A stretch of 64,000 nt of DNA. Origin: Takakia lepidozioides. Taxonomy: Eukaryota > Streptophyta > Takakiopsida > Takakiales > Takakiaceae. How positions within the stretch are numbered: position 1 is the first letter of the stretch; every line of letters begins with the position of its first letter. Made by a program: the position numbers and the translations under genes. The notes beneath the pieces were generated by a model that was not told where the DNA came from, did no database searches, and saw nothing but the letters and a program-made list of their open reading frames with translations. The stretch is taken from assembly GCA_030704615.1 (NCBI GenBank), contig CM060732.1, positions 67,871,053 through 67,935,052 of the forward strand. Direction: 5' to 3'. This document shows positions 13,001 to 24,156 of this stretch, one piece after another.

Positions 13001-16000
13001 TCTTTATTCTGAAGGATGTTATAAAGTTTTTCTTTCTTCCAAAAATGCTTGGCAGTTTACCTGCACGAAGCGTTGACTCTTAGACGATCCCTTCACCTAT
13101 GGTTGCTTTTGGGCTGCTTTTGGCCCCTCTCTTTCATGTTTCTTTCTTCCTCTTGTCCCATAAGTTCTCTGAGCTTCCCAAGGACGTTAGAAAGTACCAT
13201 TTCATTTCTGTGGTTGCCATGGGAAACAATTTGCAGAAAGACACTCCCATTGACTAGTAGCTGTGAACAAACCTCATCGCTGCAGGGAAAAGGTTGTGTA
13301 TTGCTATGTATGTTGTAACCATGATATGAACACAATGGAACCTGATCAACTCTTCAGAAAGGGATTTGTTACAAGCATGATAACAAATATATACAGAGGA
13401 TTTGGGCTCTTCTTATCCCCTTTATTCCTTTTTAACACCGCCTAATGAGGCAGGGCCATACTTTCTCTTCACAGTGGCATTCACAAGCTCACTTTGGGAC
13501 AGGTCTGTATCATAGGTCTAAGAACCAACACTCAAATTTTTTGTCAAGTTGGAGGCTGCACTATCTGGAGGAAGTATTCCCAGGCACTCGTCCCATGGAT
13601 GGTATAAATCAGCTTTCTTTCTTTCTTTCTTTCTGGACCGTCATGACCGCCTTCGTAGTGTATTGACCATTTTCTCTGACACTCACCTTGGGCTGTCGAT
13701 ATTATTGAGGCCCTTCTTGTGGTTGGTTTTGCAGATCGGCCAATAGCGTCACTCGCCTTCCATGCTCAAGGAGATTTGCTTGCCGTTGCCTCTGGGCATA
13801 AGGTGCAAGGTCTTTCTCCTCAAACAGACATGAAGCTCAATACTTGCAACAACTTTCCTTTGAAACCTGGGGGGCATACACCTTGCCTACCCAGAGTGCT
13901 TGACCGAAGAGCGATCAAGATAGTTTTATTCTTTCTTACTTTTGAACTAGTTTCAGACTGCTGCAGGTGACCCACTTGGTTATGTTAAACATGATCATGC
14001 AGACAGTTTTTAATAGTGGTCAATGCAGTGGGTAATTGATTAGGTGAAAGGGTGTCAAGGTTTTCTTTGGTGGTGGGGTTGGGGTGCTTGTGCACGCAGC
14101 TGTATATATGGCAGTACACCAAAGAAGGAGAATCTGCCTCCCCTAGTATCGTACTCCGCACTCGCCGCTCTCTACGTGCTGTTCATTTCCACCCGCATGC
14201 TGCTCCTTTTTTGCTAACTGCCGAGGTAAGAAACACCTGAAGTTTTCCGCATCTCTTCTTTCATGTTCTCATGCGTCTTGTCTTCTTTAGTTCTGACTTG
14301 GAGCCTGCCTGTAGGTGAATGATCTGGACTCGCCCGATTGCCCTATGACTATTGCCACTTCACAAGGCTATCGACACGGCCCAACTCCAACCATCCATTC
14401 TGCTCTGTCGGGATCAGCTGCTCCACAGTCAAATCCAACTCTTGTAACACCACAATTCTTCGTGCCCTTTCCTAATTGGTTTTGGCCAGCCGTATCTAAT
14501 GCTGGTGATGACTTGGGGGTGTCTCACCCAGACCCAACAGCCCCTATGGATACAGACGTTGCAGAGGATAGAGGTAGCACAATACAGGTAAGTAGGTCTC
14601 AACAGTTGCAACAGGAACTTGAGTGCCCTGAGTCTTTGTCTCCAGCACCCATGGATATTTCACCAGCTCCCTCCTATGTGGATGCCACTTTGTCGATGAC
14701 CACAAGTGGGGTTACAACAAGTGGCAGGGGGCCAATTGTAGGTGATACTGGGTGGGTTAGCGACACAAGAAATGTGGAGGATTCTGAGAGCACGGTGATA
14801 TTGCAAGAGGGGCATGCTTTTGGTGGGGACCAAGGTAGTAGTCCAACAGTTGTAGGTGCACCCTGGGGTGCTGTTGACCCTGTCCCGCAGCAACTGTCTG
14901 CTCCAAACACTACACGCAGCCACAGCTTAAGTTCTTCTGACAGCATCCCATCAAGGGTTCCAGTCATTCCTGTTGCTCGGCGACAAGGGGAATCTGGGGT
15001 TGCTGGACCAGGGCCTGGAGTTTGGCCCATACATGCCTTCCCAAATCTCCATTCTGAAGCGCTCACAGAGGGTGGGATAGCAGACCTCCAGCAGTTTCTA
15101 CCCGGAGGAGATTATACAGGTTTGGACCTGCCTTTTTTGCATGGTTGGGTTCAGGGCCAACAAGCTCAAGGTGGCATTGGTCCATCTGCCTTATTGGCAA
15201 CTGAGCAACCCCCTGCTGCATTGGATCCTCTTTCCAATGATGTGAGAGAGTCTCAACAACCTTTGCAGCAGCAACAAAATGCAGCTGTTGCTGTGGCATC
15301 TGTGGCTGTGGCAGCAGCAATGGCCGCAGCAAGGGTGGCTGCCAGAGGAGCTGGTGGGGTGGGCGCCACGAGTGCGGGGTTGGCACCAGTTATTGGTGTA
15401 GGTGAGTGATATCTGCTGCGATGTTGACTGTTAGTATCCCTCACAAATATATCTGGAACTAGAGTAATTGTCCAATTGTTTCCTGGTGGTGCTATCTCTC
15501 AAGACTCCATTCACTTCGCATTGCTGCCTGTCTCCTTGCCATTGACCCTTAACCATCATACCCTGATTGCTTGTAGCCTGTTATATAAATGATGTTGTAG
15601 GTCAATTATCATCTGACAACTCAATTTCCTTCAAACTTAGTGCCGTTCATTTGGGAGAGGAGGCTCAACACTCCAGCAGTTTAAGCATGAATTAAGACGT
15701 TGAAAGAGATTGCACTGTAAGCACCCAAGCCAGCATCTTGCTAGGTTGGTTAGAGTCGTTGGGAACACAAGAGTGATGTGCTTCTCTTCTTTATGTAGGG
15801 CATGTTTGTGTGATGTCTGCTGGTGACAATCCCCAATGCAACATCTCTTTTATGATGCCAATGCTCTTCTTTCTCATGACAGTCTTATTCTCGGCAATTG
15901 ATATAAAAACACTATGCCGTAACAACAATCTTGTCAGCAGTGGAGACAGACAGACCTTTCTTTACTATAGATGATGCAGAGATGTGTGTTGCTTGTGTCC

Positions 16001-18444
16001 AATTTCAATGTTAGGACCTGGGATGCGACTGAATGCAACTGAGGGCATCCCCATTCCAGGAAGGGGGGGACTGACAGCCCTAAACATAGGCACCGCTGAG
16101 GCTGCGGCTGCCGCGGCGGCAGCAGAACTTCCCTGTACAGTTAAGCTGAGGATATGGCCTCATGACATCAAGCGTCCCAGTGCTCTGCTTGACCAACAGA
16201 CGTGTCGCCTTACCATTCCTCATGCAGTCTTGTGCAGGTGAGCTCCAAGGAATGGAGGTCCCCAGTCTTCTTTTTTGTTTCGAGATGGTTTGATTTGAAC
16301 CTGTCATATTGGTTCTAACCCACAGTTTTATATTTGTCAGGGGTTTATTCTCTGGTGCTGGATGTGGGCACTTTGAATGTGCTAGCTACAAATAAGAAAA
16401 CTGGTCAGTTAATCAACATGAAGTGATCAAGTGATAATGTTCACATTATCAGTCTGGGCATGTCCAGGTGCCGATTTAATTCTACAAAAGCTGGCATTCT
16501 TGCTGGCTACAGTGTCAGTTGACAATGTTCATAGAAAGGGGTGTCTAGTAGGAGATCAACAGGAGCTGACTTTCTGTCCTCTGTCAGCCAAGTCAAGACC
16601 AGCTGTGCAGCACACTCTTGACTTGATTGTAATGAGCTGAAATGTAGGTCATGTTATAGCAGGTTCTATCCTTTCTTTGAGAGAAAAAATATGCTTTTGG
16701 ATGATTGCTGGCTGATATTAACAAGACCTGTTTTTTGGATGGACATTGACAGTGAAATGGGTGCTCATTTCTCACCGTGCGGGCGTTTCCTGGCTGCCTG
16801 TGTTGCCTGTGTGGTACCACCTCTTGACCCAGAGACATCCGGGAATGGATCCCGTGCCAGTGTGAATGGATCACCAAATGCTGGAACATCAGTTCAATCC
16901 CCCACCCAACACCCTATCTCAGCTCAACAAGTCATCTATGAGCTTCGCGTCTACTCTTTGGAAGAGGCCACGTAAGAAACTGATATTCTATTATATCCTT
17001 GTTCTGCATGTCTGGCATTCCTGTTTCTTGTTTGCATCAATGTTGTTTCATCTCAAATTGTAAAAGCTGAAAAGCTTCTGTGAGAGTTCTGCATCCAATT
17101 TGCACTGAATACTTAGAGATTTTCTTCTTGTAGCATGTGAGCAGTTTCTGATGGAGCATTCTTCTGGATAAACTCTAACGACTTTCAATCCCACGTCCTT
17201 GGAATAAAATAACATAGAATAATACACATTAGTAATAGTATTCTGTTGCAACTACACTTAAGATGATGCAGATGAGGGTCAATGTCTATGTCAAGATATA
17301 TGTAATTGATACATGTGCTACTGATTGGTAGTATGAAATTTCTTTGTCGTTGGATGTTTCAGATTTGGGCAAGTTCTTGCTTCAAGAGCTGTGCGCGCCG
17401 CACACTGCCTTACTTCTATACAGGTTTGTTCTGACTCTGTGGTAACCTCCACTGCAGCCAACAACCTTGTTATGAGGAGGGAAACAAGACAAGAGTTGTC
17501 AGAGGGATACCTCTAAGTTGTGAAGAAGTCGATTATGGCTAGTGTTGGGTCTGCCTAAGAGTCAACGTCCGCTCTGCAGGTGCGACAAGTCAAATTTTAG
17601 GATCCATCAATGTGTGGATCAATTATAATCTCATGTGTCTACCCGACCTGGGTTAGGTGCCTGATGCAGCAGTAACCTTGCACCCAGAGTCACACGTGTT
17701 CCTTGCCATCCCAGAACTCTGGTACACTGTCTCTTAGTGGAAATCTGTAGCAACCTGATCCAAGCATTGAAAACTCCAACTAGACACAACCTGTGTGTCC
17801 TATATGGTGTAGGTGACACTAAGATCTATGTAGGAAGAGTCTGTTGTTGAAGCCCAACATATGAGAGAGGGAGAGAGAATGTACTCATAAGATGTTGTTT
17901 GCCATAGCCTTGTGGCCATTGACCGGGCACCCAGATTGAGCCGAACACGAGGGGACCGAAACTGCTTTTGTCAGGGGCTGACGCCAGTAGTATGACTTAC
18001 CTTGGAACAGGCATTTGATCCAAGTTTTCCAGATATTCTCTAGAAATCCCTTCTGCTGTCTGTGATGTACCCAATAACTAGACCCCAAAAGGGCCTGGGC
18101 TTTTCACTCAGCCTCGAGATTTTCAAACTTGGTAAACAGAGGTACAGGAACAAATCCCTTGATGGATTTGAAGAGGGTGTCTCTCTGGTGAGAGTACCTA
18201 GGACAATGAATCAGAAAGTGGATATTCTCTTCAGGGGTTCCCACCCAATGGGCATTTGCAATCCCCCTTTCCTCTCTGCATCTGTTTGCTTTTCAAAGGT
18301 GGGCGGGAATGGCCTCCCCCATGTCAGACTTGAAACAAGTTCAGGGAAGTTTTCTGCCTAACTTTGTTTCATCAGACAATTTCCTGGGAACGACATGGCT
18401 TTGGACACTGCAGCCTCTAAGTCAGATTTATCCAGCAGGAGAGA

Positions 18445-18501
<57 letters not shown>

Positions 18502-20042
18502 GTCTGGATTAGTCAGCTCTCTGGAGTCTGAATTGACTTGTTTTTGCTGGACAGTTTTCACCCACTTCAGGCCATGTACTGCTAGCGTATGGACGAAGAC
18601 ATAACTCTCTGTTAAGGAGCCTTGTTGTCGACGGCACCACCACCATTCCCATTTATACCATTCTTGAGGTTTACCCTCGTTTCCTGATTGAAATTTCTAA
18701 ATGTGGATTGCACCATTTCCTTTTTCCTGTCACTATTGTACCCTTACTCGGGGTTTGTTCATGTAAGTTGCTAAGGTTTGCACTATTTCTGACATGCTTG
18801 GGCAGGTATACAGAGTGTCGGATATGGAGTTGGTTAAAGTATTGCCCAGTGCTGAAGATGAGGTCAATGTGGCCTGCTTTCATCCATGTGTCGGAGGCGG
18901 TCTCGTGTATGGCACCAAGGTAACACACTATAGGCAGATTCTATTCCTTGAAGATCCATTAGTAATATATTAATTTTGGAGCTTTCCTCAGAAGAGCTGT
19001 ATCCTGCTGGAGGTATTCATCAGGAATTTTTTAGCTAGATGAATGAAGGATGTACTCTACAAAAAGTTCTTATCATACTCGTTGGGGCACAAGGTCACTT
19101 TACAAGCGGTCATGTGTTCAAAGCCACAGGTGTGTATGTTGGGTGTCACCCATACTAGCCAACCCAGTAATAAAAACAGGGGTCGTTGGGTCAACCCGTC
19201 TTTGGAGTCCTTGGGGGAGATTTGGGCAACCGTGTTGCCCTTGCCCCAGTTACGGCTGGTATAAGGTGTCCACCTTCTCAACAGAAGGCTGTAGTCCCTT
19301 TCAGGGTGAAGTGACACCATAATACTTTGGTGGGAGTCAAACTTTTCACTTTTTTTTGGTCAGACTGAAAAGACAGGCCTTACCATGTGAGTGTAGTACC
19401 TACCTTCGAGTAGAATCTGTATGTGAGGGTCTGTCACGTTTAATCATCAGTAAAAAGGAAGAGACACTAGTAATCCTTATCAACATCTTTCTCTTGTATT
19501 AACTAATTTGACGTGGAGTTGTTGACTGGTGGGTGGATTGGGTATCCTAATACAGGAAGGGAAGCTGAGGATTCTAAGGCACGATCGAACACCTCGACAT
19601 CTGCACGCCCATCAAGGCCTTGAAGATGATCTTCTTCAGGTACATTGTCGATTCTTTTCATGCTTGACTTTACAGTCTAATATGTCATGATGGCTACAGA
19701 AGGAGTAGGTGAACCATTTCAGCCTGTTTAAATGTCAGAGGCCCTTTTCCAATACTTCTTACTTGCTGGGTTCACACGAGGGTGCAGAGTAAGGGTGTGT
19801 CCACCCCGGCCCAGCCTCAGAAACATCAATCAGGAAGATTGCAGCTTAATGGGGGCATGCTCTAGAGCCTATGCTACTCTGTTGCTGGACATTTCTCATT
19901 AGCTGATCCAGAGTTTCTTTGAATCAAACGAACAAGTTGAAAGGTTCACATCTAATGCTGGTTTTTTCGCATTATCTAGCAGGCGGAGACATCGGACCCC
20001 CTAAGCTTTGGCATGGTTCCAGACATTGATGAGCCCTTTTGA
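7037..20042 (+). CDS. AMBRA1-like: AMBRA1-like WD40 protein (at least 13 exons)
   Basis: Spliced gene. Exons read by eye: about 7037-7192, 9146-9262, 10906-11014, 13735-13802, 14100-14225, 14315-15401, 16015-16237, 16753-16971, 17363-17423, 18555-18668, 18806-18919, 19556-19639 and 19983-20042. From 10906 onward the phases fit without a break (2265 nt, 755 codons with stop). WD40 blades are recognisable: STIAAAFSPDGNTLAST, then VRFHPSRSKVLASGSLDNEV with RLWDANTAEC, PIASLAFHAQGDLLAVASGH, and RSLRAVHFHPHAAPFLLTAE. A long 362-codon exon encodes a low-complexity Ser/Pro/Gln/Ala linker, and the second WD40 half follows (GAHFSPCGRFLAACVACV, FSPTSGHVLLAYGRRH). The split WD40 fold with a disordered middle is typical of plant homologues of AMBRA1, known in animals as an autophagy and cullin-RING ubiquitin-ligase adaptor; the plant role is inferred. 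The exon joining 9262 to 10906, which should hold the rest of one blade, was not found. The true start is also uncertain; the frame is open back to an ATG at 6831. Confidence 0.85.
8205..8640. repeat. Tandem array, about 70-bp units, in AMBRA1-like intron 1
   Basis: Five to six degenerate units. Each runs from a TTAGGACT-type box through a partly palindromic CCTTAGGG/CCCTAAGG segment to an AT-rich block (AATTATAAATAATAATTTAT) and then a pyrimidine tract. Box positions near 8214, 8294, 8430 and 8499 give a spacing of about 66-80 bp. The palindromic half could fold into hairpins. Confidence 0.8.
8645..8842 (+). mobile_element. 5'-truncated LINE 3' end
   Basis: Matches the last roughly 200 bp of the LINE seen at 46.6-50.9 kb: the TTTCTAGAGGATATCTGG block, the AAGGTAGT block, then the terminal tail with CAAGGCTACGGCAAACAACG and TTATGAGTACAT, followed by a CT-rich run. 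It lies in intron 1 of the AMBRA1-like gene in the same orientation. Confidence 0.8.
8856..8965 (+). mobile_element. 5'-truncated LINE 3' end, second tandem copy
   Basis: A shorter copy of the same 3' terminus starting at the TGAGCCCTTCACAAAG block and ending in GAGTACATCC plus a CT-rich run, directly after the previous copy. The head-to-tail arrangement suggests nested insertion or duplication through the pyrimidine tract. Confidence 0.75.
9685..9753 (+). mobile_element. 5'-truncated LINE 3' tail
   Basis: Only the last roughly 65 bp of the LINE tail are present, from the CAAACTGGGCGCGGGGTC block to TTATGAGTACAT, in the intron after the second AMBRA1-like exon. Confidence 0.75.
10120..10460 (-). 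repeat. Coding-like repeat, two tandem copies (RRKLKELMGQ family)
   Basis: Two copies, at about 10120-10275 and 10290-10460, of a roughly 150-bp unit. On the minus strand both encode related basic peptides: one has VRRKLKELMGQKGKQEETK followed by KAAQKK, the other GRRKLEELIGQKESKKQE followed by EAAQKK. A third copy lies at 13020-13215. They sit in AMBRA1-like introns, antisense to the gene. I do not recognise the parent protein or element. Confidence 0.6.
11100..11700 (-). pseudogene. Degenerate PPR gene fragment
   Basis: Minus-strand translation gives scattered PPR signatures such as MEALETCGQMMQEGVKP, and the plus strand carries the complement of the GIVPDVILNT and MYAKCG segments seen in the PPR gene at 62.2-64 kb. 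Stop codons and frame changes interrupt it. It lies in an intron of the AMBRA1-like gene, antisense to it, and looks like a duplicated and decayed piece of a DYW-class PPR gene. Confidence 0.7.
11800..12060 (-). pseudogene. Unrecognised coding-derived fragment
   Basis: In one minus-strand frame, KVWKEYFLVKLMGGNQGKK continues past a single TAA into GFDSYKKPAMVYDALEKLNA and AAKDKRPKIEKRQGEAVEEV. The amino-acid composition and length without further stops look protein-coding. A diverged relative at about 38960-39190 (minus) reads IDSYRKPAWIDGQLE. I do not recognise the family. It lies in an AMBRA1-like intron, probably as a dead copy of a cellular or transposon gene. Confidence 0.45.
12470..12536 (+). 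mobile_element. 5'-truncated LINE 3' tail
   Basis: Terminal LINE tail with the CAAACTGGGCACGGGGTC block and ACGTCTTATGAGTACATTC, followed by CTCTCT. A partial echo of the last 20 bases follows at 12545-12568. Confidence 0.75.
12625..12692 (+). mobile_element. 5'-truncated LINE 3' tail
   Basis: Another tail copy. It starts right after a (CT)n run at about 12604-12623 and ends with GAGTACATTT followed by (CT)n, so both ends touch pyrimidine microsatellites. Confidence 0.75.
12715..12975 (+). mobile_element. 5'-truncated LINE 3' end
   Basis: A longer copy covering the CACACAGCAGATTGATGCTT segment, the TTTCTAGAGGAAAT block and the terminal tail. It corresponds to the C-terminal coding end and 3' UTR of the full LINE. 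Confidence 0.75.
13020..13215 (-). repeat. Coding-like repeat, third copy (RRKLKELMGQ family)
   Basis: Related to the two units at 10120-10460. It shares GGGCTGCTTTTGGC, the TGTCCCATAAGTTCTCTGAG block and GAAAGTACCATTTCATTTC. The minus-strand peptide reads NVLGKLRELMGQEEERNMKE. Confidence 0.6.
17880..18447 (-). mobile_element. LINE 3' fragment inside AMBRA1-like intron
   Basis: Minus-strand copy of the LINE C-terminal region: it runs from the LDKSDLEAAVSKAM segment through the cysteine-motif region to the 3' tail (GTGGCCATTGACCGGGCACC on the plus strand). It sits antisense to the host gene. Its upstream end abuts the (GT)n(GA)n run at 18447-18499, consistent with truncation at, or insertion next to, a microsatellite. 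Confidence 0.8.
18447..18499. repeat. (GT)n(GA)n microsatellite
   Basis: About seven GT units followed by about twenty GA units in an AMBRA1-like intron, at the 5' boundary of the antisense LINE fragment. Confidence 0.95.
19075..19330 (+). repeat. Possible SINE-like segment
   Basis: A GTCATGTGTTCAAAGCCAC block resembles the B box of tRNA-derived SINEs, and a loose A-box-like ACTCGTTGGGGC precedes it by about 45 bp. There is no clear tail or target duplication. Weak. Confidence 0.25.
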
Positions 20043-21810
20043 CAGTGCCTTCGACTGCCATGTGCATAAACCATCATTGAGCATTCGAGTGAGTAGACTG
20101 GCACTCAAGTCATTGTGTCAGGCTTGTTTCCACTATGGGTAATTTCTGTACTGCATCTCTCCAGAGGGGATTGTATGGATCCAATTTACGCCCAGTTTAC
20201 TACATGTGACGCGACAAGAGGTAAACAACAAAACATGAGAACGTATTAGATGAGGCAGTTTGAACTTCACAGTTTTGACCTACACCAGAGTTTTTCAAAA
20301 TGCATTGAGCAATGTATTCACAGAGTGGGTTTCGGTAAACCAAAACTCAAATCCAATGTTGCCTACATGAGGGCTTTCAACATCCCCCCAAGGTAACTGA
20401 AGGAAATGTAGAGTCTCAAGAGTTTCTTCGCACCATTTTCCACTAAAATGAATGAGTTCAGTGCATCGAAAGGGAAGAGTGGGGAGAGGAGGTGAACTCT
20501 TTGTATGAATGTCCATCAGTCCACGCACTTCAGGCTGAAGTTATCTAGGGGCCATCAAGGAGAACAATCTAATGTATCCATTGGGCCAATCTTCATGCCT
20601 TTGTACCCATGAGCATAACCATTCTGGTGTTTCGCTGGGATTGCAGATTAGGCATAGATTTGGCAAAACAGATAATACTTTCCTGAACTGTATGATGTTC
20701 TCCCAAACCTAAATGGCCACATGTAGGCATATTCCCTGAGAGAGAACTCCTGGCCTTTGTGGTGTGCACTAAATGTAGTACATGACATGCAAGTTCACTT
20801 GTACTCTGTCTAATCCACATATAGGGCAACCAAAGCTCCAACCATGATGACTTCTTTTCCTTATCCAACACCATGTCCATTCACTCACTTGGTTGGGAGT
20901 TTCTGCCTTGCCTGGGCATACCAGGGTGATCCCGGGTTCAACCATTCAACATGTTCCTTCAACCATCCATCTGGCTCTCCAAGGCCTGTGCATTCAGCAG
21001 TAAGCTCTGTAAATTTGCTGAATGTTTAATGCACTTTGTTTTTCCCTTTTTTTTTTTTTTTTCTTTTTTCATGTTGTCTCGATTCATCCGAGATGTGAAG
21101 TGGTTCTTTTTTATGTTAAACTTCGGTTTAGTGGCCAATTCTACTTTCTTGAGATCATAGTGTGAACATACCTGCTGGAAAGGGACCCCATGATTGTCTG
21201 GCTACACGTTTACTTGTACAAGGAAAGGAGACCAAGATGGACAGCAGTAAGGATGAGAAAAGAAATGAAGGATGAGGCAGGAGGTGTCCAGCACATCAAA
21301 ACCCCATCTCATGCGTCAACAACTGGGATGATTTTTGCTATGAAAAAAAAAACTAGAGTGTTGCAACATACCGGTACTGTCAATTCCGCAAGAAATAAGG
21401 TGGCCCAAAAGTTAGGAGGGCAAGTAAATTTTTGCGGAGGTGATCATTACGCAGATACAGAAGGCGGAAGGCAGTGGAAAAGTCAGCACCAGTGATGCTC
21501 TTAGTTGGCTTTCCAAGTCAAGCTGGGCATGTGAGCTGCTTTCACAGAAAAGTAGAGCACCCACTGCATGTTTAACATCATCTACTTGTTTATGTGATAC
21601 ATTCCTTGAAAACCTCCTGTTTCGTACAATCGAGATACTCACGAACGTGATCACAGAGCCGATTCGGTTATCCATGAAGTAGTATAGTACTCGGACCTCA
21701 GCTCAGTTTCTAAAAGTAAATAGATTCCAAGATACTTGGATACATGTTAAGAAATTAGGATAAAGTTAAGCTTTCCTCCACTTGAAAACAATCAGCATGG
21801 AAGTTCTTAC
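20043..21810. other. Gap without recognisable gene
   Basis: Downstream of the AMBRA1-like stop codon. Contains a poly(T) tract at about 21046-21063 and a possible tRNA-like SINE head near 20880-20955 (a CTCACTTGGTTGGGAG A-box-like block and a CCCGGGTTCAACC B-box-like block). No open frame here resembles a protein family. Confidence 0.4.
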
Positions 21811-21990
21811 TGCAGCCAGGGTTCGGGGACCCAACATGGCCAGACAGGATGTCTCCTTCATCGGTGCTACAAACCAGACATGAAGTTTCCGTCATGCCAT
21901 ATCCTGCGGTAACTCGCCCCCCCACAGCATCTGCACCCACCCCACATTTAATAAGAGTACATCCTTGACATATTGGAGCACATCTGGACA
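21811..21990 (-). pseudogene. Stranded long-chain acyl-CoA synthetase exon
   Basis: One clean exon-like block, 21930-21811, encodes GGRVTAGYGMTETSCLVCST and then DEGDILSGHVGSPNPGC. This is the adenylate-forming core motif region of plant LACS enzymes (YGMTET and GHVGSPNP). It is flanked by an AG acceptor and a GTAAGA donor. Just upstream, at about 21955-21990, PDVLQYVKD resembles the preceding LACS segment in another frame. I found no other LACS exons in the neighbourhood, so this is a translocated gene fragment rather than a working gene. Confidence 0.75.
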
Positions 21991-23113
21991 AATTGCGAAG
22001 TACAAATTTAACTTGACAGTGCGCTCTGTAAATCAGGTGCCACTAGCGAAGAACGGCACACCAATTCAAACGCGCATGCCCATCTGAGCACAGGAAGGAA
22101 AGATATTGAGTTCATTCCGAGAGTATGAATCGTTTTTATAAGAGGCACATGTATATCTATGTCGACCCCAATGGAGCTTGTACTGCCAGGAGAGTTTGAG
22201 AAGGTAAAGATGAAGAACCCAGCAGATCATTTGAATGCTGAGAACCTGAAATCAAATGCGTCCCCTGAAGAAGAAATCCCCTGGGAGAGCTTTGACAGAT
22301 TGCTCCTCAAATTTCACCCATTTTTTCTTCTAACAGCCATCCTTAGCAAGTCCATAATGGGTAAGCAGATTTGCAAGCATACGATGTTCATGCAGATGTT
22401 CGTGCGCAACTTATCTCAAGTGGCAATAGAGCTTGACCCCTGCAAATGGAAACTAATTAACCCTTCCTGGCAGGTTTTGTTGGGTTTGCAGTTTGCAGCA
22501 ACCAGGCCAAAAAGTTCTGCAAGATGGCCAGTAATTTAAGCTCTTTGTGCCCTCGTAAACACAGCGCATCGGTTCCAGGATTACACACACTTCTTTCTAG
22601 AATGGTTCCATATGCATTCACCCCTGGATAATATTACATGAACCTCGGCTGAGAGCTCACAGACTGCGAGATGTCATCATTATGCTAGGAAACTTACAGA
22701 AAGTGAACAACTAAGCTCTGATCCTTATCGACAAGATCACCTTGCAGGCGTGATTAGCCCAAGGTGTTACTCTCTCTTGTATGGAGAGAAGACCTAAGTA
22801 CTCAGTTTAGTTTGCCCCCAAGGTGAAAAAAACAAGGCCACAAACAAGTCTGCGTGATATTATAAAACATGAGGCGGAGAAAGTGCCAAACAGTTGATAA
22901 ACAATATAACACTGTATTTGAAGCTTGTCAGTTCAAAATGCAGAAGGACAATAAAATAGAACACATTCTAGAAACTCCCGAAAGGTCTCAACGTGAGGCC
23001 TGCATCATCAGGCTCAAGTTATTTACGCTAGCTACTGCAGCCCTTCCTTCTCTTCTAACGATAAACGTATGTACTTTATGGTCTAGATAGTGATCTGGCG
23101 TGAAAACCAGGCC
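21991..23113. other. Gap with one unassigned ORF
   Basis: An uninterrupted plus-strand frame of 126 codons at 22159-22539 begins MSTPMELVLPGEFEKVKMKN. I know no matching family and see no obvious splice or promoter support, so it may be chance. The rest shows no recognisable feature. Confidence 0.3.
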
Positions 23114-23501
23114 TCAAGTGTGATAAACGTTAACGTTCACTGTAGGATTAGTGAAGCCATAAATGTAGCCTCCCACAAGGCCATTCAGTTGACACTGTTC
23201 GATGATGGCAGCTAAATAGTTCCCGGCTTGTTGGCATGGGACACATTGCCCGCAGTCACCACATATGTCGGTGGCCGCTGTTCCAGCAGGGCACGTATTG
23301 GTGCAGCCACCGCAATTATTTTGACAGCAGTCAGTGTTACCTTTAGCGATCAGATAGTTCTCGCAGCTGTTCGCATCGGCGGCACTAGGACTGCCTCCGC
23401 TGACATGGCATACTGCGTCCCGTTTACTCGTCCGCTTGCAAGAGGATCGTGAGGAATGCAAAGAGCAGTTGCAACCCTGAGAGCATGCTACGGGATGCCA
23501 T
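23114..23501 (-). CDS. Small cysteine-rich secreted protein, possible 28-nt intron
   Basis: From the ATG at 23501 the minus strand encodes a textbook signal peptide (MASRSMLSGLQLLFAFLTIL, then LQAD) that stops at TAA within a few codons. Cutting out 23400-23427, which begins GTAAAC and ends TCAG, joins it in frame to GGSPSAADANSCENYLIAKG and a cysteine-rich domain with CCQNNCGGCTNTC and CGDCGQCVPC clusters, ending with YIYGFTNPTVNVNVY. The spliced product would be about 119 residues, small, secreted and disulfide-rich. A 28-nt intron would be far shorter than usual plant introns; alternatives are a frameshifted pseudogene or an assembly error. An unspliced frame from 23563 also reads through the cysteine domain but lacks a signal peptide. 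I do not recognise the family; its role is unknown. Confidence 0.55.
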
Positions 23502-24156
23502 GCTGAAGGAGGACGTGGCAGGATGCGGCTACTGGAGTTGTTGGGGTATGGCGAGAACTGCACAACGCATTTGGTTTTGTGTCAGGGATACATGTCAAAA
23601 ACCAAGAGAGACACAAAGCAGAGATTGAGGTGGCCACATGGCCAGCCGCCACATTGAGCAACGTCGAGTGAAGTATACACTAAAGAGAATCTCGAAAGCG
23701 TCATGCAAGTTGAATGTCATGCAAGTTGAATCGCTTCCGCATTAAAGGTCTTTCAACTCCTGTCAGCGTTCTAACACTTTTCAATTCCTAGCAAGAACTA
23801 AGAGGTAATGTAGATTGAAGGGCCCTGAGGCTACATTTAGCGGCCAATTGACTACATTTCGAGATAAGCTATGGCGTTTCAATAACTCGGTCATCCTGCA
23901 CAGATCAAGACATCATGAGCTCGACAACAACGACTAAGCTTGAATCCTCAGCGTTTCTGTACATGTTTATAGGTTGATGAATCCTCTACTGACAGTAATA
24001 AGGCTCATAAGGCGGTTGGCAGATCACCCACGTTGATCACTGCACTTGCAAGTCGGTTGGAAGAGGTCCTCTAGATAGAAGCACGCTCAAAGATTTGTTG
24101 CGCTAGTGAACCAGAGGGATGTCGCCTTGTCTGTGTGGAAGATCACGGTGGCTCCT

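Noticed and set aside
15063-15386. Minus-strand ORFs inside the large AMBRA1-like exon
   Set aside because: Shadow frames opposite a long coding exon with Gln/Ala/Gly-rich codons.
22159-22539. 126-residue plus-strand ORF as a gene
   Set aside because: No recognisable domain, no supporting splice sites or neighbours. Kept only as a note in the gap description.
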